Origin: Paucibacter sediminis
GTDB lineage: Bacteria; Pseudomonadota; Gammaproteobacteria; Burkholderiales; Burkholderiaceae_C
Direction of reading: 5' to 3'
Length of the DNA stretch: 64,000 nt
NCBI RefSeq assembly: GCF_030254645.1
Contig: NZ_CP116346.1
Span: 3,389,001-3,453,000 of the forward strand
Shown here: in pieces, positions 33,939-42,700 of the stretch
Numbering within the stretch: position 1 is the first letter of the stretch
Layout: each line of letters starts with the position of its first letter
The notes under the pieces: generated by a model
What the model was told of the DNA's origin: nothing
Databases searched by the model: none
Seen by the model: the letters and a program-made list of their open reading frames with translations, nothing else
Program-made: the position numbers and the translations under genes

Positions 33939-36734
33939 ATGCCAAATCGCTTGCAAGCCCGGGCCGGAGCCTTGCTGCGGCGCGCGACGCTCAAGTTCAA
34001 GCTGGCCCTGTTCGGCATCCTGCTGTCGGCGCTGGGCGTGGGTGCGCTGTCGCTGTATGTGGTGAAGGGCCTGCGCCAGGACTTCCAGACCCTGGCCGCC
34101 AAGGGGCAGAGCACCACCGCGCTGTTCGTGGCCCGCACGCTGGACGAGCAGTTGCAGCTCAGGGTCCAGGCGCTCAGGGCGCTGGCACCGCAGGTGCTGA
34201 CGCTGCTGCAGAGCCAGCCGGCCGCGCTGCCGGCCTTTCTGGCCGACAAGCCCGTGGCCGCCACCATCTTCAGCCGCGACATCTACCTGATCTCGCGCGC
34301 GGGCCTGCGCATTGCCGAGGCGCCGGCGCGCGGCTTCATCGGCACCAGCTACGCCGATTCCAGCTACTTCCAGCAGGCGCTGAGCAGCGGCGAGCCGGTG
34401 ATACAGCCGCGCATGGGGCGCTTTGCCAAGCAGCCGGTGCTGATCGTGGCACTGCCGCTGAAGGACGCCGCGGGCAGGGTGGTGGCGGTGCTGTGCGGCT
34501 CCGAGCTGCTGGCGCCGGGCAGTGCCTTCCACTTTGCCGGCGAGGTGCGCAATGGCGAGACGGGCGGCTTCCATGTGGTGTCGCTGCGCGACAAGCTCTA
34601 CGTCACCAGCACCGATCCCAAGCGCGCCATGAACGCCCTGCCCGCGGCGGGCGAGGGCAGCGTGCTGCAGCGCCGGCTGCAGGGCGAGCTGGGGCCGCTG
34701 CTGGGGCCGGACTCGCGCGGCATCGAAACCCTGGGTGCCGCGGCGCGCCTGAAGCAGGCCGAATGGATCGTGGTGGCCTATCTACCAACCCAGGAGGTGT
34801 TCGCGCCCGTGCATGCGCTGGAGCAGCGCATCTATGGCGGTGCGCTGCTGATCGCGCTGCTGATGGGGGGCCTGATCTGGTGGCTGGTGCAGCGCGAGCT
34901 GGCGCCGCTGGCCGCGGCCACGCAGCGCATCGGCGCGCTGGCCCAGCAGGGCGAGCTCGATGCCGGCCTGCCGGTCTCGGGCAGCCGCGAGATCCGCCAG
35001 CTGCTCGGCAATTTCAACCATATGCAGGCGCGCCTGCGGGCCCAGCACCAGCTGATACGGCGCGAGCGCGACCAGCTCGAACTCACCGTGGCCGAGCGCA
35101 CCGCCGAGCTGCAGACCAGCAATGCCGAGCTGCGCCGCAAGCAGCGCTTCATCCATGCCGTCACCGACGCCATGCCCGGCATGCTCAGCTACTGGGACGC
35201 CGATCAGACCTGCCGCTTTGCCAACCGCGCCTATCTGGAGTGGTACGGGCGCGCGCCCGAGGACATGCTGGGCATGCCGATGGCCGAGCTGCTGGGCCCC
35301 GAGCTGTTCGCGCGCACCGAGCCCCATGTGCAGGCGGTGCTGCGCGGCGAGCGGCAGCGCTTCGCGCGCAGCATGGTGAAGGCCGATGGCAGCGAGGGCT
35401 TTGCCTGGGCCGAGTACATGCCCGATGTGGTGGCGGGCCAGGTGCTGGGCTTCTACGCGATGGTGACCGACGTCACCGCGCTCAAGCAGGCCGAGCGGCG
35501 CCTGGAGGAGTTGAACGCCGAACTGGCGCAGCGCGCCAGCCAGGCCGAGACGGCCACCCATGCCAAGTCGGAGTTCCTCGCCAATATGAGCCATGAAATC
35601 CGCACCCCGCTCAACGGCATCCTGGGCATGGCCCATCTGATGCGGCGCGCCAGCCTGCCGCCCGCGCAGGCCGAGCGCCTGGACAAGATCCTGCGCTCGG
35701 GCCAGCACCTGCTGCGCCTCATCAACGACATCCTCGACCTCTCCAAGATCGAGGCCGGCCAGCTGCAGCTCGAGGAGCGCGACTTCCTGCTCGACGAGGC
35801 GGTGGCGGCGGCGGTCGACGTGGTCGGCAACGCCATCCAGGCCAAGGGCCTGAGGCTGGAGCTGCAGCTGGAGGGCCTGCCCAATGCCTTGCGCGGCGAT
35901 GCCACGCGACTCTCGCAGGCGCTGCTGAACTACCTGGGCAATGCGCTCAAGTTCACCGAGACGGGCGGCATCACGCTGCGCGGCCAGCTGCTGGAGCAGG
36001 GCGCGCAGGACTGCCTGCTGCGCTTCGAGGTGCAGGACACCGGCATCGGCCTGCGCCCCGAGCAGCAGGCGCGGCTGTTCCGCGCCTTCAGCCAGGCCGA
36101 GCAGTCCACCGCGCGGCGCTATGGAGGCACCGGCCTGGGCCTGGCCATCACCCAGCGCATCGCCGCGCTGATGGGCGGCGAGGTGGGCCTGCGCAGCACG
36201 CCGGGGCAGGGCAGCTGCTTCTGGATGACGGCCAGGCTGGCGCTCGCCGAGCACACCGTGCCGGGGCTGCTGCCCGCCGAGCCCGGCGTGCAAGCCGAGC
36301 AGCGCCTGGCCCAGCGCCACGGCGGCCGGCGCGTGCTGGTGGTCGACGACGACCCGGTGAACCAGCTGGTGGCCCAGGGCCTGCTGCAGGAGGTGGGCCT
36401 GGTGGTGGATGTGGCGGAGACCGGCCTGGAGGCGCTGACCCTGCTGGCCAGCCAGCCCTATGCCCTTGTGCTGATGGACATGCAGCTGCCCGGCATGGAT
36501 GGCCTGCAGGCGACGCGCGCGCTGCGCAAGCTGCCGGGCTGCGCGCAGCTGCCGGTGCTGGCGATGACGGCCAATGCCTTTGCCGAGGACCGCGAGCAAT
36601 GCCTGCAGGCCGGCATGGACGATTTCATCAGCAAGCCGGTGGACCCGGAGCGGCTGTTCGCCACCCTGCTGCAATGGCTCGATCAGGCGGACGGCACGCA
36701 GCGCGCCGGCCGGGCGCTGCACAGCGCTGCCTGA
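33939..36734 (+). CDS. hybrid sensor histidine kinase (Cache-HAMP-PAS-HisKA-HATPase-REC)
   Basis: 931 residues. Helices at about 22-44 and 292-313 flank a periplasmic double-Cache sensor. Then come HAMP, a coiled coil, a PAS domain (about 400-520), the H-box [15 protein letters not shown] (His552), ATP-binding N box [14 protein letters not shown] and G boxes QDTGIGL and [10 protein letters not shown]. The C-terminal receiver has [11 protein letters not shown] and phospho-acceptor Asp847 in LMDMQLPG. There is no separate Hpt protein nearby. It converges on a diguanylate cyclase. Confidence 0.92.
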   Translation: MPNRLQARAGALLRRATLKFKLALFGILLSALGVGALSLYVVKGLRQDFQTLAAKGQSTTALFVARTLDEQLQLRVQALRALAPQVLTLLQSQPAALPAFLADKPVAATIFSRDIYLISRAGLRIAEAPARGFIGTSYADSSYFQQALSSGEPVIQPRMGRFAKQPVLIVALPLKDAAGRVVAVLCGSELLAPGSAFHFAGEVRNGETGGFHVVSLRDKLYVTSTDPKRAMNALPAAGEGSVLQRRLQGELGPLLGPDSRGIETLGAAARLKQAEWIVVAYLPTQEVFAPVHALEQRIYGGALLIALLMGGLIWWLVQRELAPLAAATQRIGALAQQGELDAGLPVSGSREIRQLLGNFNHMQARLRAQHQLIRRERDQLELTVAERTAELQTSNAELRRKQRFIHAVTDAMPGMLSYWDADQTCRFANRAYLEWYGRAPEDMLGMPMAELLGPELFARTEPHVQAVLRGERQRFARSMVKADGSEGFAWAEYMPDVVAGQVLGFYAMVTDVTALKQAERRLEELNAELAQRASQAETATHAKSEFLANMSHEIRTPLNGILGMAHLMRRASLPPAQAERLDKILRSGQHLLRLINDILDLSKIEAGQLQLEERDFLLDEAVAAAVDVVGNAIQAKGLRLELQLEGLPNALRGDATRLSQALLNYLGNALKFTETGGITLRGQLLEQGAQDCLLRFEVQDTGIGLRPEQQARLFRAFSQAEQSTARRYGGTGLGLAITQRIAALMGGEVGLRSTPGQGSCFWMTARLALAEHTVPGLLPAEPGVQAEQRLAQRHGGRRVLVVDDDPVNQLVAQGLLQEVGLVVDVAETGLEALTLLASQPYALVLMDMQLPGMDGLQATRALRKLPGCAQLPVLAMTANAFAEDREQCLQAGMDDFISKPVDPERLFATLLQWLDQADGTQRAGRALHSAA

Positions 36735-36750
36735 GCCCTCGCGCCGCCGC

Positions 36751-38649
36751 TCAGGTCTGGATCGCCATCGCGACCAGCTCGCTGTAGAGGCAGACGCTGC
36801 CGGGGCCGCGCCGCTTGCCTTCGTAGAGCGCCAGGTCGGCCTGGCCCAGCAGCACATCCGGCAGGCCGGCATCGTCGGGAAAGATCGCCACGCCGGCGCA
36901 GGCCGAGATGCGCACGCTGGGCTGCCCGTGCAGCTCGATGGGCTGGCGCAGCAGGGCGATCACGCGCTGCAGCGCGGCCACCGCCTCGCCCACCTGCTCG
37001 AGCTGGTTCATGAGAATGACGAACTCATCGCCACCCAGCCGGGCCACCGTGTCGTTGCCGCGCATGCATTGCGCCAGGCGCTGGGCCACCACGCGCAGCA
37101 CCTGGTCGCCGGCGGCATGGCCGTGGCGGTCGTTGACCGGCTTGAAGCCGTCCAGGTCCAGATAGCACAGCGCCAGCAGCCGCCCCTGCCGCTCGGCCAG
37201 CGCCAGCGCCTGCGGCAGCCGGTCCATCAGCAGCAGGCGGTTGGGCAGGCCGGTGAGGGCATCGTGGTAGGCGTAGTGCTCCATCTCAGCATGGGTCTGC
37301 TTGAGCGCGGTGATGTCCTGCACGGTGCCATGTAGGCGCCGCACCCGGCCCCTGGCGTCGCGGGCCGCCTCGCCGCAGATATGCACCCAGCGCCGCGCGC
37401 CATCCTCGCGCTGCAGCTCGGCATCGCATTGGTAGGGCTTGCCGTCCTGCAGGCAGCGTTCCACGCAGGCGGCCAGCGCGGTCCAGCTGTGCGGCGAGAA
37501 GTAGCGCTGCACCTCGGGGTAGACGGCCGGCCCGGCCTGCGGCGCGCGGCCATAGAGCCGGTAGATCTGCGGCGACCAGTAATGCTCGCCGGACTGGCAG
37601 TCCCAGGTCCAGTTGCCCATGCCGGCGAGGTGCTGGACCTTGCGCAGCTCGGCCTCGCGCGCCGCCAAGAGGGCGGTGCGGCGGTACAGCAGGCCGGCCG
37701 ACAGGGCCGTGACCAGCAGGGCCAGCAAGGCCAGGCCGGCCAGCGTCAGGGCCTCGGTCCGCCAGGCGGCCTGGTCGGCGGAGGTGGCCAGGCCCACCAG
37801 CACATAGAAGGGGTAATGCTCGAGGCGCTGGTAGGCGTTGCTGCGCTCGATGCCGTCGATGGCGGTGCTGGCCAGGTAGACGCCCGCCGCCGGCGCGCGG
37901 TGCACGGCCTCGCGCAGCTGCGCCGACACCTCCTTGCTGCCCACCGCGCCATGGGTGTCGGGATGGCGGTGCACCAGGGCCAGCTCGGCGTTGCGCAGGG
38001 TGGCGGCGCCGGCCGGCCCGAGCTCGGCGCTCGCCAGCACCGGGCCCAGGCTGCTGGTGGCGACATTCGCGTAGAGCACGCCGGCAAAGCTGCCATCGGC
38101 CGCGTTGAGGCGGCGCGCCAGCACGATCACCCAGGTCTTGCCATCGTCGGCCCGCAGCGGGCCGTCCACCCACAGCGCCGCTGCAGCCTGGTCGCGCGCG
38201 CTGCCGAAGAACTGGCGCTCGGCCACCTGCGGGGCCGGCAGCGCCAGGGCGCGGCTGCTCCATTGCACCTGGCCGCCAGCGTCGGCGAGCTGCAGGCTCA
38301 GCAGTTCCGGATGCAGGCGCTGGTGCTGCCTGAGCAGGCCCGGCAGCAGCGCCGCCGGGCTAGTGCCCGCCTTCAGCGTCTCGGCATGGGCGCTGGAGAG
38401 CAGCTGCAGGCTCAGGTCCAGCTTGTCGAAACGGTCGCCGAGGCGCTGTGCATAAAGCCGCGCCAGGTTCTGCGTCGCCAGGCCGGCACGCTCGCGATAG
38501 CCGGCCCGGGCCTGCCAGATGGCCAGGCCGGCCAGGCCAAGGATCAGCAGGCCGACCAGGCAGACCGTCAGCGCATAGAGCGCCGGGCGCTGTCCCTGCC
38601 CGGCCCTGGGGCTTGCGGCCCGGGCCTTGTTCGCCTTGCTGTCATGCAT
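36751..38649 (-). CDS. diguanylate cyclase with Cache and PAS domains
   Basis: 632 residues. Helix about 25-48, a periplasmic Cache domain (about 50-300), second helix about 308-330, PAS/PAC (about 345-465), then GGDEF (about 470-632). The active-site loop GGDEF is intact (539-543), with metal site LDLDGFKPVNDRHGH. An RxxD inhibitory site (RGND, 530-533) sits five residues upstream, so product feedback by c-di-GMP is expected. No EAL domain. A CAGGTCTTG copy lies at 38132-38140. Confidence 0.93.
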   Translation of the reverse strand: MHDSKANKARAASPRAGQGQRPALYALTVCLVGLLILGLAGLAIWQARAGYRERAGLATQNLARLYAQRLGDRFDKLDLSLQLLSSAHAETLKAGTSPAALLPGLLRQHQRLHPELLSLQLADAGGQVQWSSRALALPAPQVAERQFFGSARDQAAAALWVDGPLRADDGKTWVIVLARRLNAADGSFAGVLYANVATSSLGPVLASAELGPAGAATLRNAELALVHRHPDTHGAVGSKEVSAQLREAVHRAPAAGVYLASTAIDGIERSNAYQRLEHYPFYVLVGLATSADQAAWRTEALTLAGLALLALLVTALSAGLLYRRTALLAAREAELRKVQHLAGMGNWTWDCQSGEHYWSPQIYRLYGRAPQAGPAVYPEVQRYFSPHSWTALAACVERCLQDGKPYQCDAELQREDGARRWVHICGEAARDARGRVRRLHGTVQDITALKQTHAEMEHYAYHDALTGLPNRLLLMDRLPQALALAERQGRLLALCYLDLDGFKPVNDRHGHAAGDQVLRVVAQRLAQCMRGNDTVARLGGDEFVILMNQLEQVGEAVAALQRVIALLRQPIELHGQPSVRISACAGVAIFPDDAGLPDVLLGQADLALYEGKRRGPGSVCLYSELVAMAIQT

Positions 38650-38753
38650 ACGCTGGTCCGCGTCGGGCGGCCAGTCCCTGTACTGTTCTTGGTCTTTGCT
38701 GTCACTCTAGGCCCGGGCTTCGGTGCGCGGCTTGCTTTTGGTCAAGAGTGGCC

Positions 38754-39143
38754 TCAAACGCTCTTGATCCAGTCGCGTACCAGGGCCTGCAGGGCCGGCG
38801 TGCCGGCACGCAGGTCGGCGGCATCGGCATAGAGCAGCTGCGCGCGGTCCTGGCCCAGCCAGCGCAGCCGCCCGGTCGGGTCCTCGAGCTGCGGGCCGGG
38901 GCTGCTGCGCACCTTGGCGCCCCGATGCAGGATCAGACCCAGCCCCAGCTTGGCGCGCAGATGGGTGGTGGCAAACCATTCCCGCGTGCGGAAGCTCGGC
39001 GCATTCCACTTGATGCCCTCGCTGATGCTGGCGTCGGCCGCCAGCATGGCCTGGCGCAGCGCCTCGATGGCCGGCTTGTGCGCATGCTCGAGGGCGGCCA
39101 TGAAGGCATCCACCGCGGCGCGTTCGTGCTGGGCGGCTGGCAT
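38754..39143 (-). CDS. DUF1801 domain protein
   Basis: 129 residues. The pattern of DUF1801/YdhG proteins is visible: ISEGIKWNAPSFRT (SEgiKW..PsF), RAKLGLGLILHRG and a short C-terminal helix. Cytosolic, function unknown. It lies between the diguanylate cyclase and the copper operon on the same strand, 10 bases downstream of the BON-like gene, so it may be the operon's last gene. Confidence 0.8.
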   Translation of the reverse strand: MPAAQHERAAVDAFMAALEHAHKPAIEALRQAMLAADASISEGIKWNAPSFRTREWFATTHLRAKLGLGLILHRGAKVRSSPGPQLEDPTGRLRWLGQDRAQLLYADAADLRAGTPALQALVRDWIKSV

Positions 39144-39153
39144 GTTTGCGTGC

Positions 39154-39669
39154 TCAGGGTGCGGTGGCGTAGGGCGGCGCCAGCCGCAGATCGGCCAGCA
39201 CCAGGGCGATGGCCGACTGTACCTGGGGCAGGCTGCGCGCCCAGGCTTCCAGGGCGGCGGCGCGCGCGGCCTCGGGCACGCAACCTTCCAGGTAGACCAC
39301 CCGGCCCTGCACCGTGACCCAGAGGCTGCTGCCGCTCAGCAAGTCGGCCTGTTGCGGCAGGGCGGCACGCAGCGCGGCGGCGATGTCCTGGTCATAAGAA
39401 TAGAAGTTGGCGCGCTCGCAGCGCCCGGCCAGCCAGCAGCTCGTGCCCTTTTCGGCGCGGTGATGGGCTTGCACGCGCCGCTCGGCCTCGGTGATGAAGG
39501 GGCCCCGCGGCACCGGGCAGGCCGGCAGCGCAGCGGCGATCTGGAAGAAGGGGTCGTCGAACCAGTTGCGGCGCTGCGGCGCGTCGTCGGCCCGCGCCGG
39601 CCCGGCCAGGCCGAAGCACAGACCAAGCCACAGCGCGGCAAGGCCAACATGGCCGCAACGCGCGCGCAT
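39154..39669 (-). CDS. exported BON-domain-like protein
   Basis: 171 residues with a signal peptide (LAALWLGLCFGLAGPARA). The C-terminal about 80 residues (IAAALRAALPQ...SLWVTVQGRVVYLEGCVPEAARAAALEAWARSLPQV) follow the BON alpha/beta pattern of periplasmic membrane-associated proteins. The N-terminal part carries Cys residues (PACPVPRG, SCWLAGRCE) that could form disulfides or bind metal. It follows the copper genes with 4 bases' spacing and is probably in the operon. Confidence 0.7.
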   Translation of the reverse strand: MRARCGHVGLAALWLGLCFGLAGPARADDAPQRRNWFDDPFFQIAAALPACPVPRGPFITEAERRVQAHHRAEKGTSCWLAGRCERANFYSYDQDIAAALRAALPQQADLLSGSSLWVTVQGRVVYLEGCVPEAARAAALEAWARSLPQVQSAIALVLADLRLAPPYATAP

Positions 39670-39673
39670 CGGC

Positions 39674-40072
39674 TTACTGAATGAGGCCCAGTTGCAGGTT
39701 CAGCTGCAGCGCCTGCTTGGACTTGTTGCTCCACATCCAGCAGTAGTCCTGCGCGCTCTCGACCGCCAGGCTGCCCTGCTCCTGGGCGGACTGCTCGACG
39801 CGCGCCGGGTAGCGCACCTCCTTGCCGAGGTGGTAATGGATGTTGAAGTTCAGCGGCGCGTCCGAATGGTAGGCCCAGTCGACCCTCTGGCCGGCCTTCA
39901 GGGGGCCGCAGACCTCGGCGAACTTGCCGGGCGCCACGCTCAGCTTGCGCTCGAAGCGGCCGGCATCGCTCCAGCCCAGCTCGATCAGCTCGGCCCGCGC
40001 CGAGCTCGCCAGCAGCAATGCGCCCAGCAGCGTACCCAACAGCGTACTCGAGCGCACTCGGCCGGCCCTCAT
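39674..40072 (-). CDS. exported hypothetical protein in the copper operon
   Basis: 132 residues with a signal peptide (LLGTLLGALLLASSARA). The mature part of about 105 residues looks like a small beta-sandwich (FNIHYHLGKEV, DYCWMWSNKSKQALQLNLQL) and has one Cys in each half plus an HYH motif, plausible metal ligands. The pattern recalls GOLD-like domains, but that is a weak impression. It overlaps the CusF-like gene by 4 bases, so it is translationally coupled to copper handling. Confidence 0.7.
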   Translation of the reverse strand: MRAGRVRSSTLLGTLLGALLLASSARAELIELGWSDAGRFERKLSVAPGKFAEVCGPLKAGQRVDWAYHSDAPLNFNIHYHLGKEVRYPARVEQSAQEQGSLAVESAQDYCWMWSNKSKQALQLNLQLGLIQ

Positions 40073-40347
40073 GGCGCCACCTCCAGCTCGGTCACCACCA
40101 TGCCGGTGGCGGCGTTCTCGGCGGCGAAGCGGACCTTGCTGCCGACCTTGAGCTTGTCCAGCCAGGCCGGGTCCTTGAGCTGGAACACCATGGTCATGGG
40201 CGGCATGTCGAGGTTCTTGATCTCCGCATGCTTGAGCGTGATCTTCTTGTTTTCCTTGTCGATCTTGCGCACCTCGCCCTCGGTCAGGGTGGGGGCGGCG
40301 CCCGCGTTCGCCAGGCCCAGGGCCAGCATCAGCAGCAGGGATTTCAT
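40069..40347 (-). CDS. CusF-like periplasmic copper-binding protein
   Basis: 92 residues: signal peptide (LLLMLALGLANAGA) and a small OB-like barrel. The binding segment KHAEIKNLDMPPMTMVF matches the CusF pattern (His, then M-x-M), but the Cu(I)-capping Trp of E. coli CusF is replaced by Met. CusF delivers Cu(I)/Ag(I) to a CusCBA pump; no CusA or CusB is encoded here. The start was chosen at the signal peptide; longer in-frame starts lie inside the DUF411 gene. Confidence 0.85.
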   Translation of the reverse strand: MKSLLLMLALGLANAGAAPTLTEGEVRKIDKENKKITLKHAEIKNLDMPPMTMVFQLKDPAWLDKLKVGSKVRFAAENAATGMVVTELEVAP

Positions 40348-40360
40348 CGTCGGTCGCTCC

Positions 40361-40834
40361 TCAGGCATAGCGTTGATAGACACGGCTGCCGCCGTCGTGG
40401 CCCAGCAGCAGCACCTGGTAGGGGTCCTTGCGGCCGCCGTATTCGGGGCCGTCCATGCCCGGCGAACCCACCGGCATGCCGGGCACTGCCAGGCCGATCG
40501 CCCGCGGGCGCTCGCGCAGCAGGCGCAGGATCTCGCGCGCCGGCACATGGCCCTCGATGGCGTAGCCGCCCACCTGGGCGGTGTGGCAGGAGCCATAGTC
40601 GAGCGCCACGCCCAGGCGGGCGCGCGCGTCGGTATTGCCGCTGTCGAAGCTGCGCACCGTGAAGCCGTTGGCCTCCAGGTGCTTGATCCAGTCCTTGCAG
40701 CAGCCGCAGGCCGGGCCTTTCCAGACCTCCACCACCGGCAGGGCGGGTTTGGCGGCGCGGGCCGGGATGGCCGGCAGGGCGGCCGCGACCAGGCTGGCCA
40801 GCAGCAGCCGGCGTCTATCGCGCGATCTTGTCAT
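40361..40834 (-). CDS. DUF411 metal-binding protein
   Basis: 157 residues. A leader with an Arg cluster (SRDRRRLLLASLVAAALPAIPARA) is followed by the DUF411 core: KGPACGCCKDWIKHLEANGF (CxCC), YGSCHTAQVGGYAIEGHVPA and GMPVGSPGMDGP. These proteins occur in copper and silver resistance loci and are thought to bind the metal through the Cys/His/Met set. It overlaps the cupredoxin gene by 4 bases. Confidence 0.88.
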   Translation of the reverse strand: MTRSRDRRRLLLASLVAAALPAIPARAAKPALPVVEVWKGPACGCCKDWIKHLEANGFTVRSFDSGNTDARARLGVALDYGSCHTAQVGGYAIEGHVPAREILRLLRERPRAIGLAVPGMPVGSPGMDGPEYGGRKDPYQVLLLGHDGGSRVYQRYA

Positions 40835-41328
40835 CGCTGTTTCTCCTTGACGATGATCTTGCCCACCATGCCGGCCTGGTAATGGCCGGCGATCAGGCAG
40901 GCGAAATCGAATTCGCCGGCGCGGTTGAAGGTCCAGACGATCTGGGCCTGCTGGCCCGCCGGCACATGGGCCATATAGGGCTCGTCATGCTCCATGTTCG
41001 GGAATTTGAGCATCAGCGCGGCATGCTCGTCGAGCTCCGCCTTGGTGCCCAGCACGAACTCATGCAGCATTGCGCCCTCGTTCTTCACCACGATGCGCAG
41101 GGTCTCGCCGCGCCGCACCTCCAGGCGGTCGGGCGTGAAGCGCATGTCGTCGCTCATCACGAAGCGCACCGTGCGCCCGGCGGCCCTGGGCTCGGCGGCG
41201 ATGCCCCAGGCCTTCTGCTCCTTGCGCAGCGGGCCGGCATGCTTTTCGCCGCCATGGGCTTGCGCGCTGCCGAGCGCGCCCAGGCTCAGCAACGCTGCCA
41301 GTAGCCAGCGCCTATTTTCAATGCCCAT
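40831..41328 (-). CDS. cupredoxin (plastocyanin/azurin-like) copper protein
   Basis: 165 residues with a signal peptide (RRWLLAALLSLGALGSAQA) and a His-rich mature start (HGGEKHAG). The type 1 copper ligands appear as His in GAMLHEFVLG and Cys-His-Met in FACLIAGHYQAGM. It probably shuttles electrons or Cu between periplasmic partners such as the adjacent multicopper oxidase, whose gene it overlaps by 11 bases. Confidence 0.88.
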   Translation of the reverse strand: MGIENRRWLLAALLSLGALGSAQAHGGEKHAGPLRKEQKAWGIAAEPRAAGRTVRFVMSDDMRFTPDRLEVRRGETLRIVVKNEGAMLHEFVLGTKAELDEHAALMLKFPNMEHDEPYMAHVPAGQQAQIVWTFNRAGEFDFACLIAGHYQAGMVGKIIVKEKQR

Positions 41329-42691
41329 GGTGTGCTCCCGTCGGCTTGCGTATGTTCACCTCGACCGCCGGCGTGCCGGCACTGGCGGCCGGCCGTGCCG
41401 GCTCGGCCAGCGGCCCCTGCCATTCATGCGCCAGGGTGCCGGGCGGATGCTTGAACCAGCCGGGGTCGCTGTAGTCGCCCGCCTTCTGATCCTTGCGCAC
41501 CTTCAGCATGCTGAACATGCCGCCCATGCCCACCGGGCCGAAGGGGCCGTGGCCGGTCATCATCGCGGCGGTATTGTCGGGCAGGGGCATTTCCATCTCG
41601 GTCATGTCGTGCATGCCGCGCTCGCCCATCACCATGTAGTCGGGTACCAGCTGCGTGATCTTGCGCGCCAGCTGGCGGTGGTCCACGCCGATCATGGTGG
41701 GCACGTTGTGGCCCATCGCGTTCATGGTGTGGTGGCTCTTGTGGCAGTGGAAGGCCCAGTCGCCTTCCTCGTCGGCAATGAAGTCCAGCTGCCGCATCTG
41801 GCCCACCGCCACATCGGTAGTGACCTCGGGCCAGCGCGCGCTCCTGGGCACCGGGCCGCCATCGGTGCCGGTGACCATGAACTCATGGCCGTGCAGATGG
41901 ATGGGATGGTTGGTCATGGTGAGGTTGCCGACGCGGATGCGCACCTTCTCGCCCTGGCGCGCCACCAGGGGCGCGATGCCCGGGAACACGCGGCTGTTCC
42001 AGGTCCAGAGGTTGAAGTCCAGCATCGTCATGATCTTGGGCGTGGCGCTGCCGGGCTCGATGTCGTAGGCGTTCAGCAGGAACACATAGTCGCGGTCCAC
42101 CGGGTCGATGAGCGGATGTTTGCCCTTGGGATGGGTGATCCACAAGCCCATCATGCCCATCGCCATCTGCACCATCTCGTCGGCATGCGGGTGGTACATG
42201 AAGGTGCCCGGGCGGCGCGCCACGAACTCGTACACATAGGTCTTGCCGGGCGCGATCGGCGCCTGGGTCAGGCCGGTGACGCCGTCCATGCCGCAAGGCA
42301 GGCGCTGGCCATGCCAGTGCATGCTGGTGACCTCGGGCAGCTTGTTGGTGACGAAGATGCGCACGCGGTCGCCCTCCACCACCTCGATGGTGGGGCCGGG
42401 ACTCTGGCCGTTATAGCCCCACAGGTGGGCCTTGAAGCCGGGCGTCATCTCGCGCACCACCGGCTCGGCCACCAGATGGAACTCCTTCACCCCGCCGTTC
42501 ATGCGCCAGGGCAGGGTCCAGCCGTTCAGCGTCACCACCGGGTTGTAGGGGCGGCCGCTGGCGGGCTGCAGCGGCGGCTGGGTGTCGGGCGAGGTCTGGA
42601 TGACGGGTTCGGGCAGGGCGGCCATCGCCACCTTGCTGACCGTGCCGGCCGCAAGCGCCGCGCCGCCGAGAAAGTTTCTGCGGGAAACCAT
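41318..42691 (-). CDS. multicopper oxidase (CopA/CueO-type)
   Basis: 457 residues. Tat leader SRRNFLGGAALAAGTVS, as expected for a folded cupro-enzyme. All four copper motifs are visible: SMHWHGQRLP, MYHPHADEMVQM, HPIHLHGHEF and HCHKSHHTMNAMGH. It oxidises Cu(I) to the less toxic Cu(II) in the periplasm. Methionine-rich stretches (MAMGMMG, GMGGMFSM) may be accessory Cu(I) sites. A one-mismatch copy of the dispersed word is at 42237. Confidence 0.93.
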   Translation of the reverse strand: MVSRRNFLGGAALAAGTVSKVAMAALPEPVIQTSPDTQPPLQPASGRPYNPVVTLNGWTLPWRMNGGVKEFHLVAEPVVREMTPGFKAHLWGYNGQSPGPTIEVVEGDRVRIFVTNKLPEVTSMHWHGQRLPCGMDGVTGLTQAPIAPGKTYVYEFVARRPGTFMYHPHADEMVQMAMGMMGLWITHPKGKHPLIDPVDRDYVFLLNAYDIEPGSATPKIMTMLDFNLWTWNSRVFPGIAPLVARQGEKVRIRVGNLTMTNHPIHLHGHEFMVTGTDGGPVPRSARWPEVTTDVAVGQMRQLDFIADEEGDWAFHCHKSHHTMNAMGHNVPTMIGVDHRQLARKITQLVPDYMVMGERGMHDMTEMEMPLPDNTAAMMTGHGPFGPVGMGGMFSMLKVRKDQKAGDYSDPGWFKHPPGTLAHEWQGPLAEPARPAASAGTPAVEVNIRKPTGAHHGH

Positions 42692-42700
42692 GGGCTTCTT

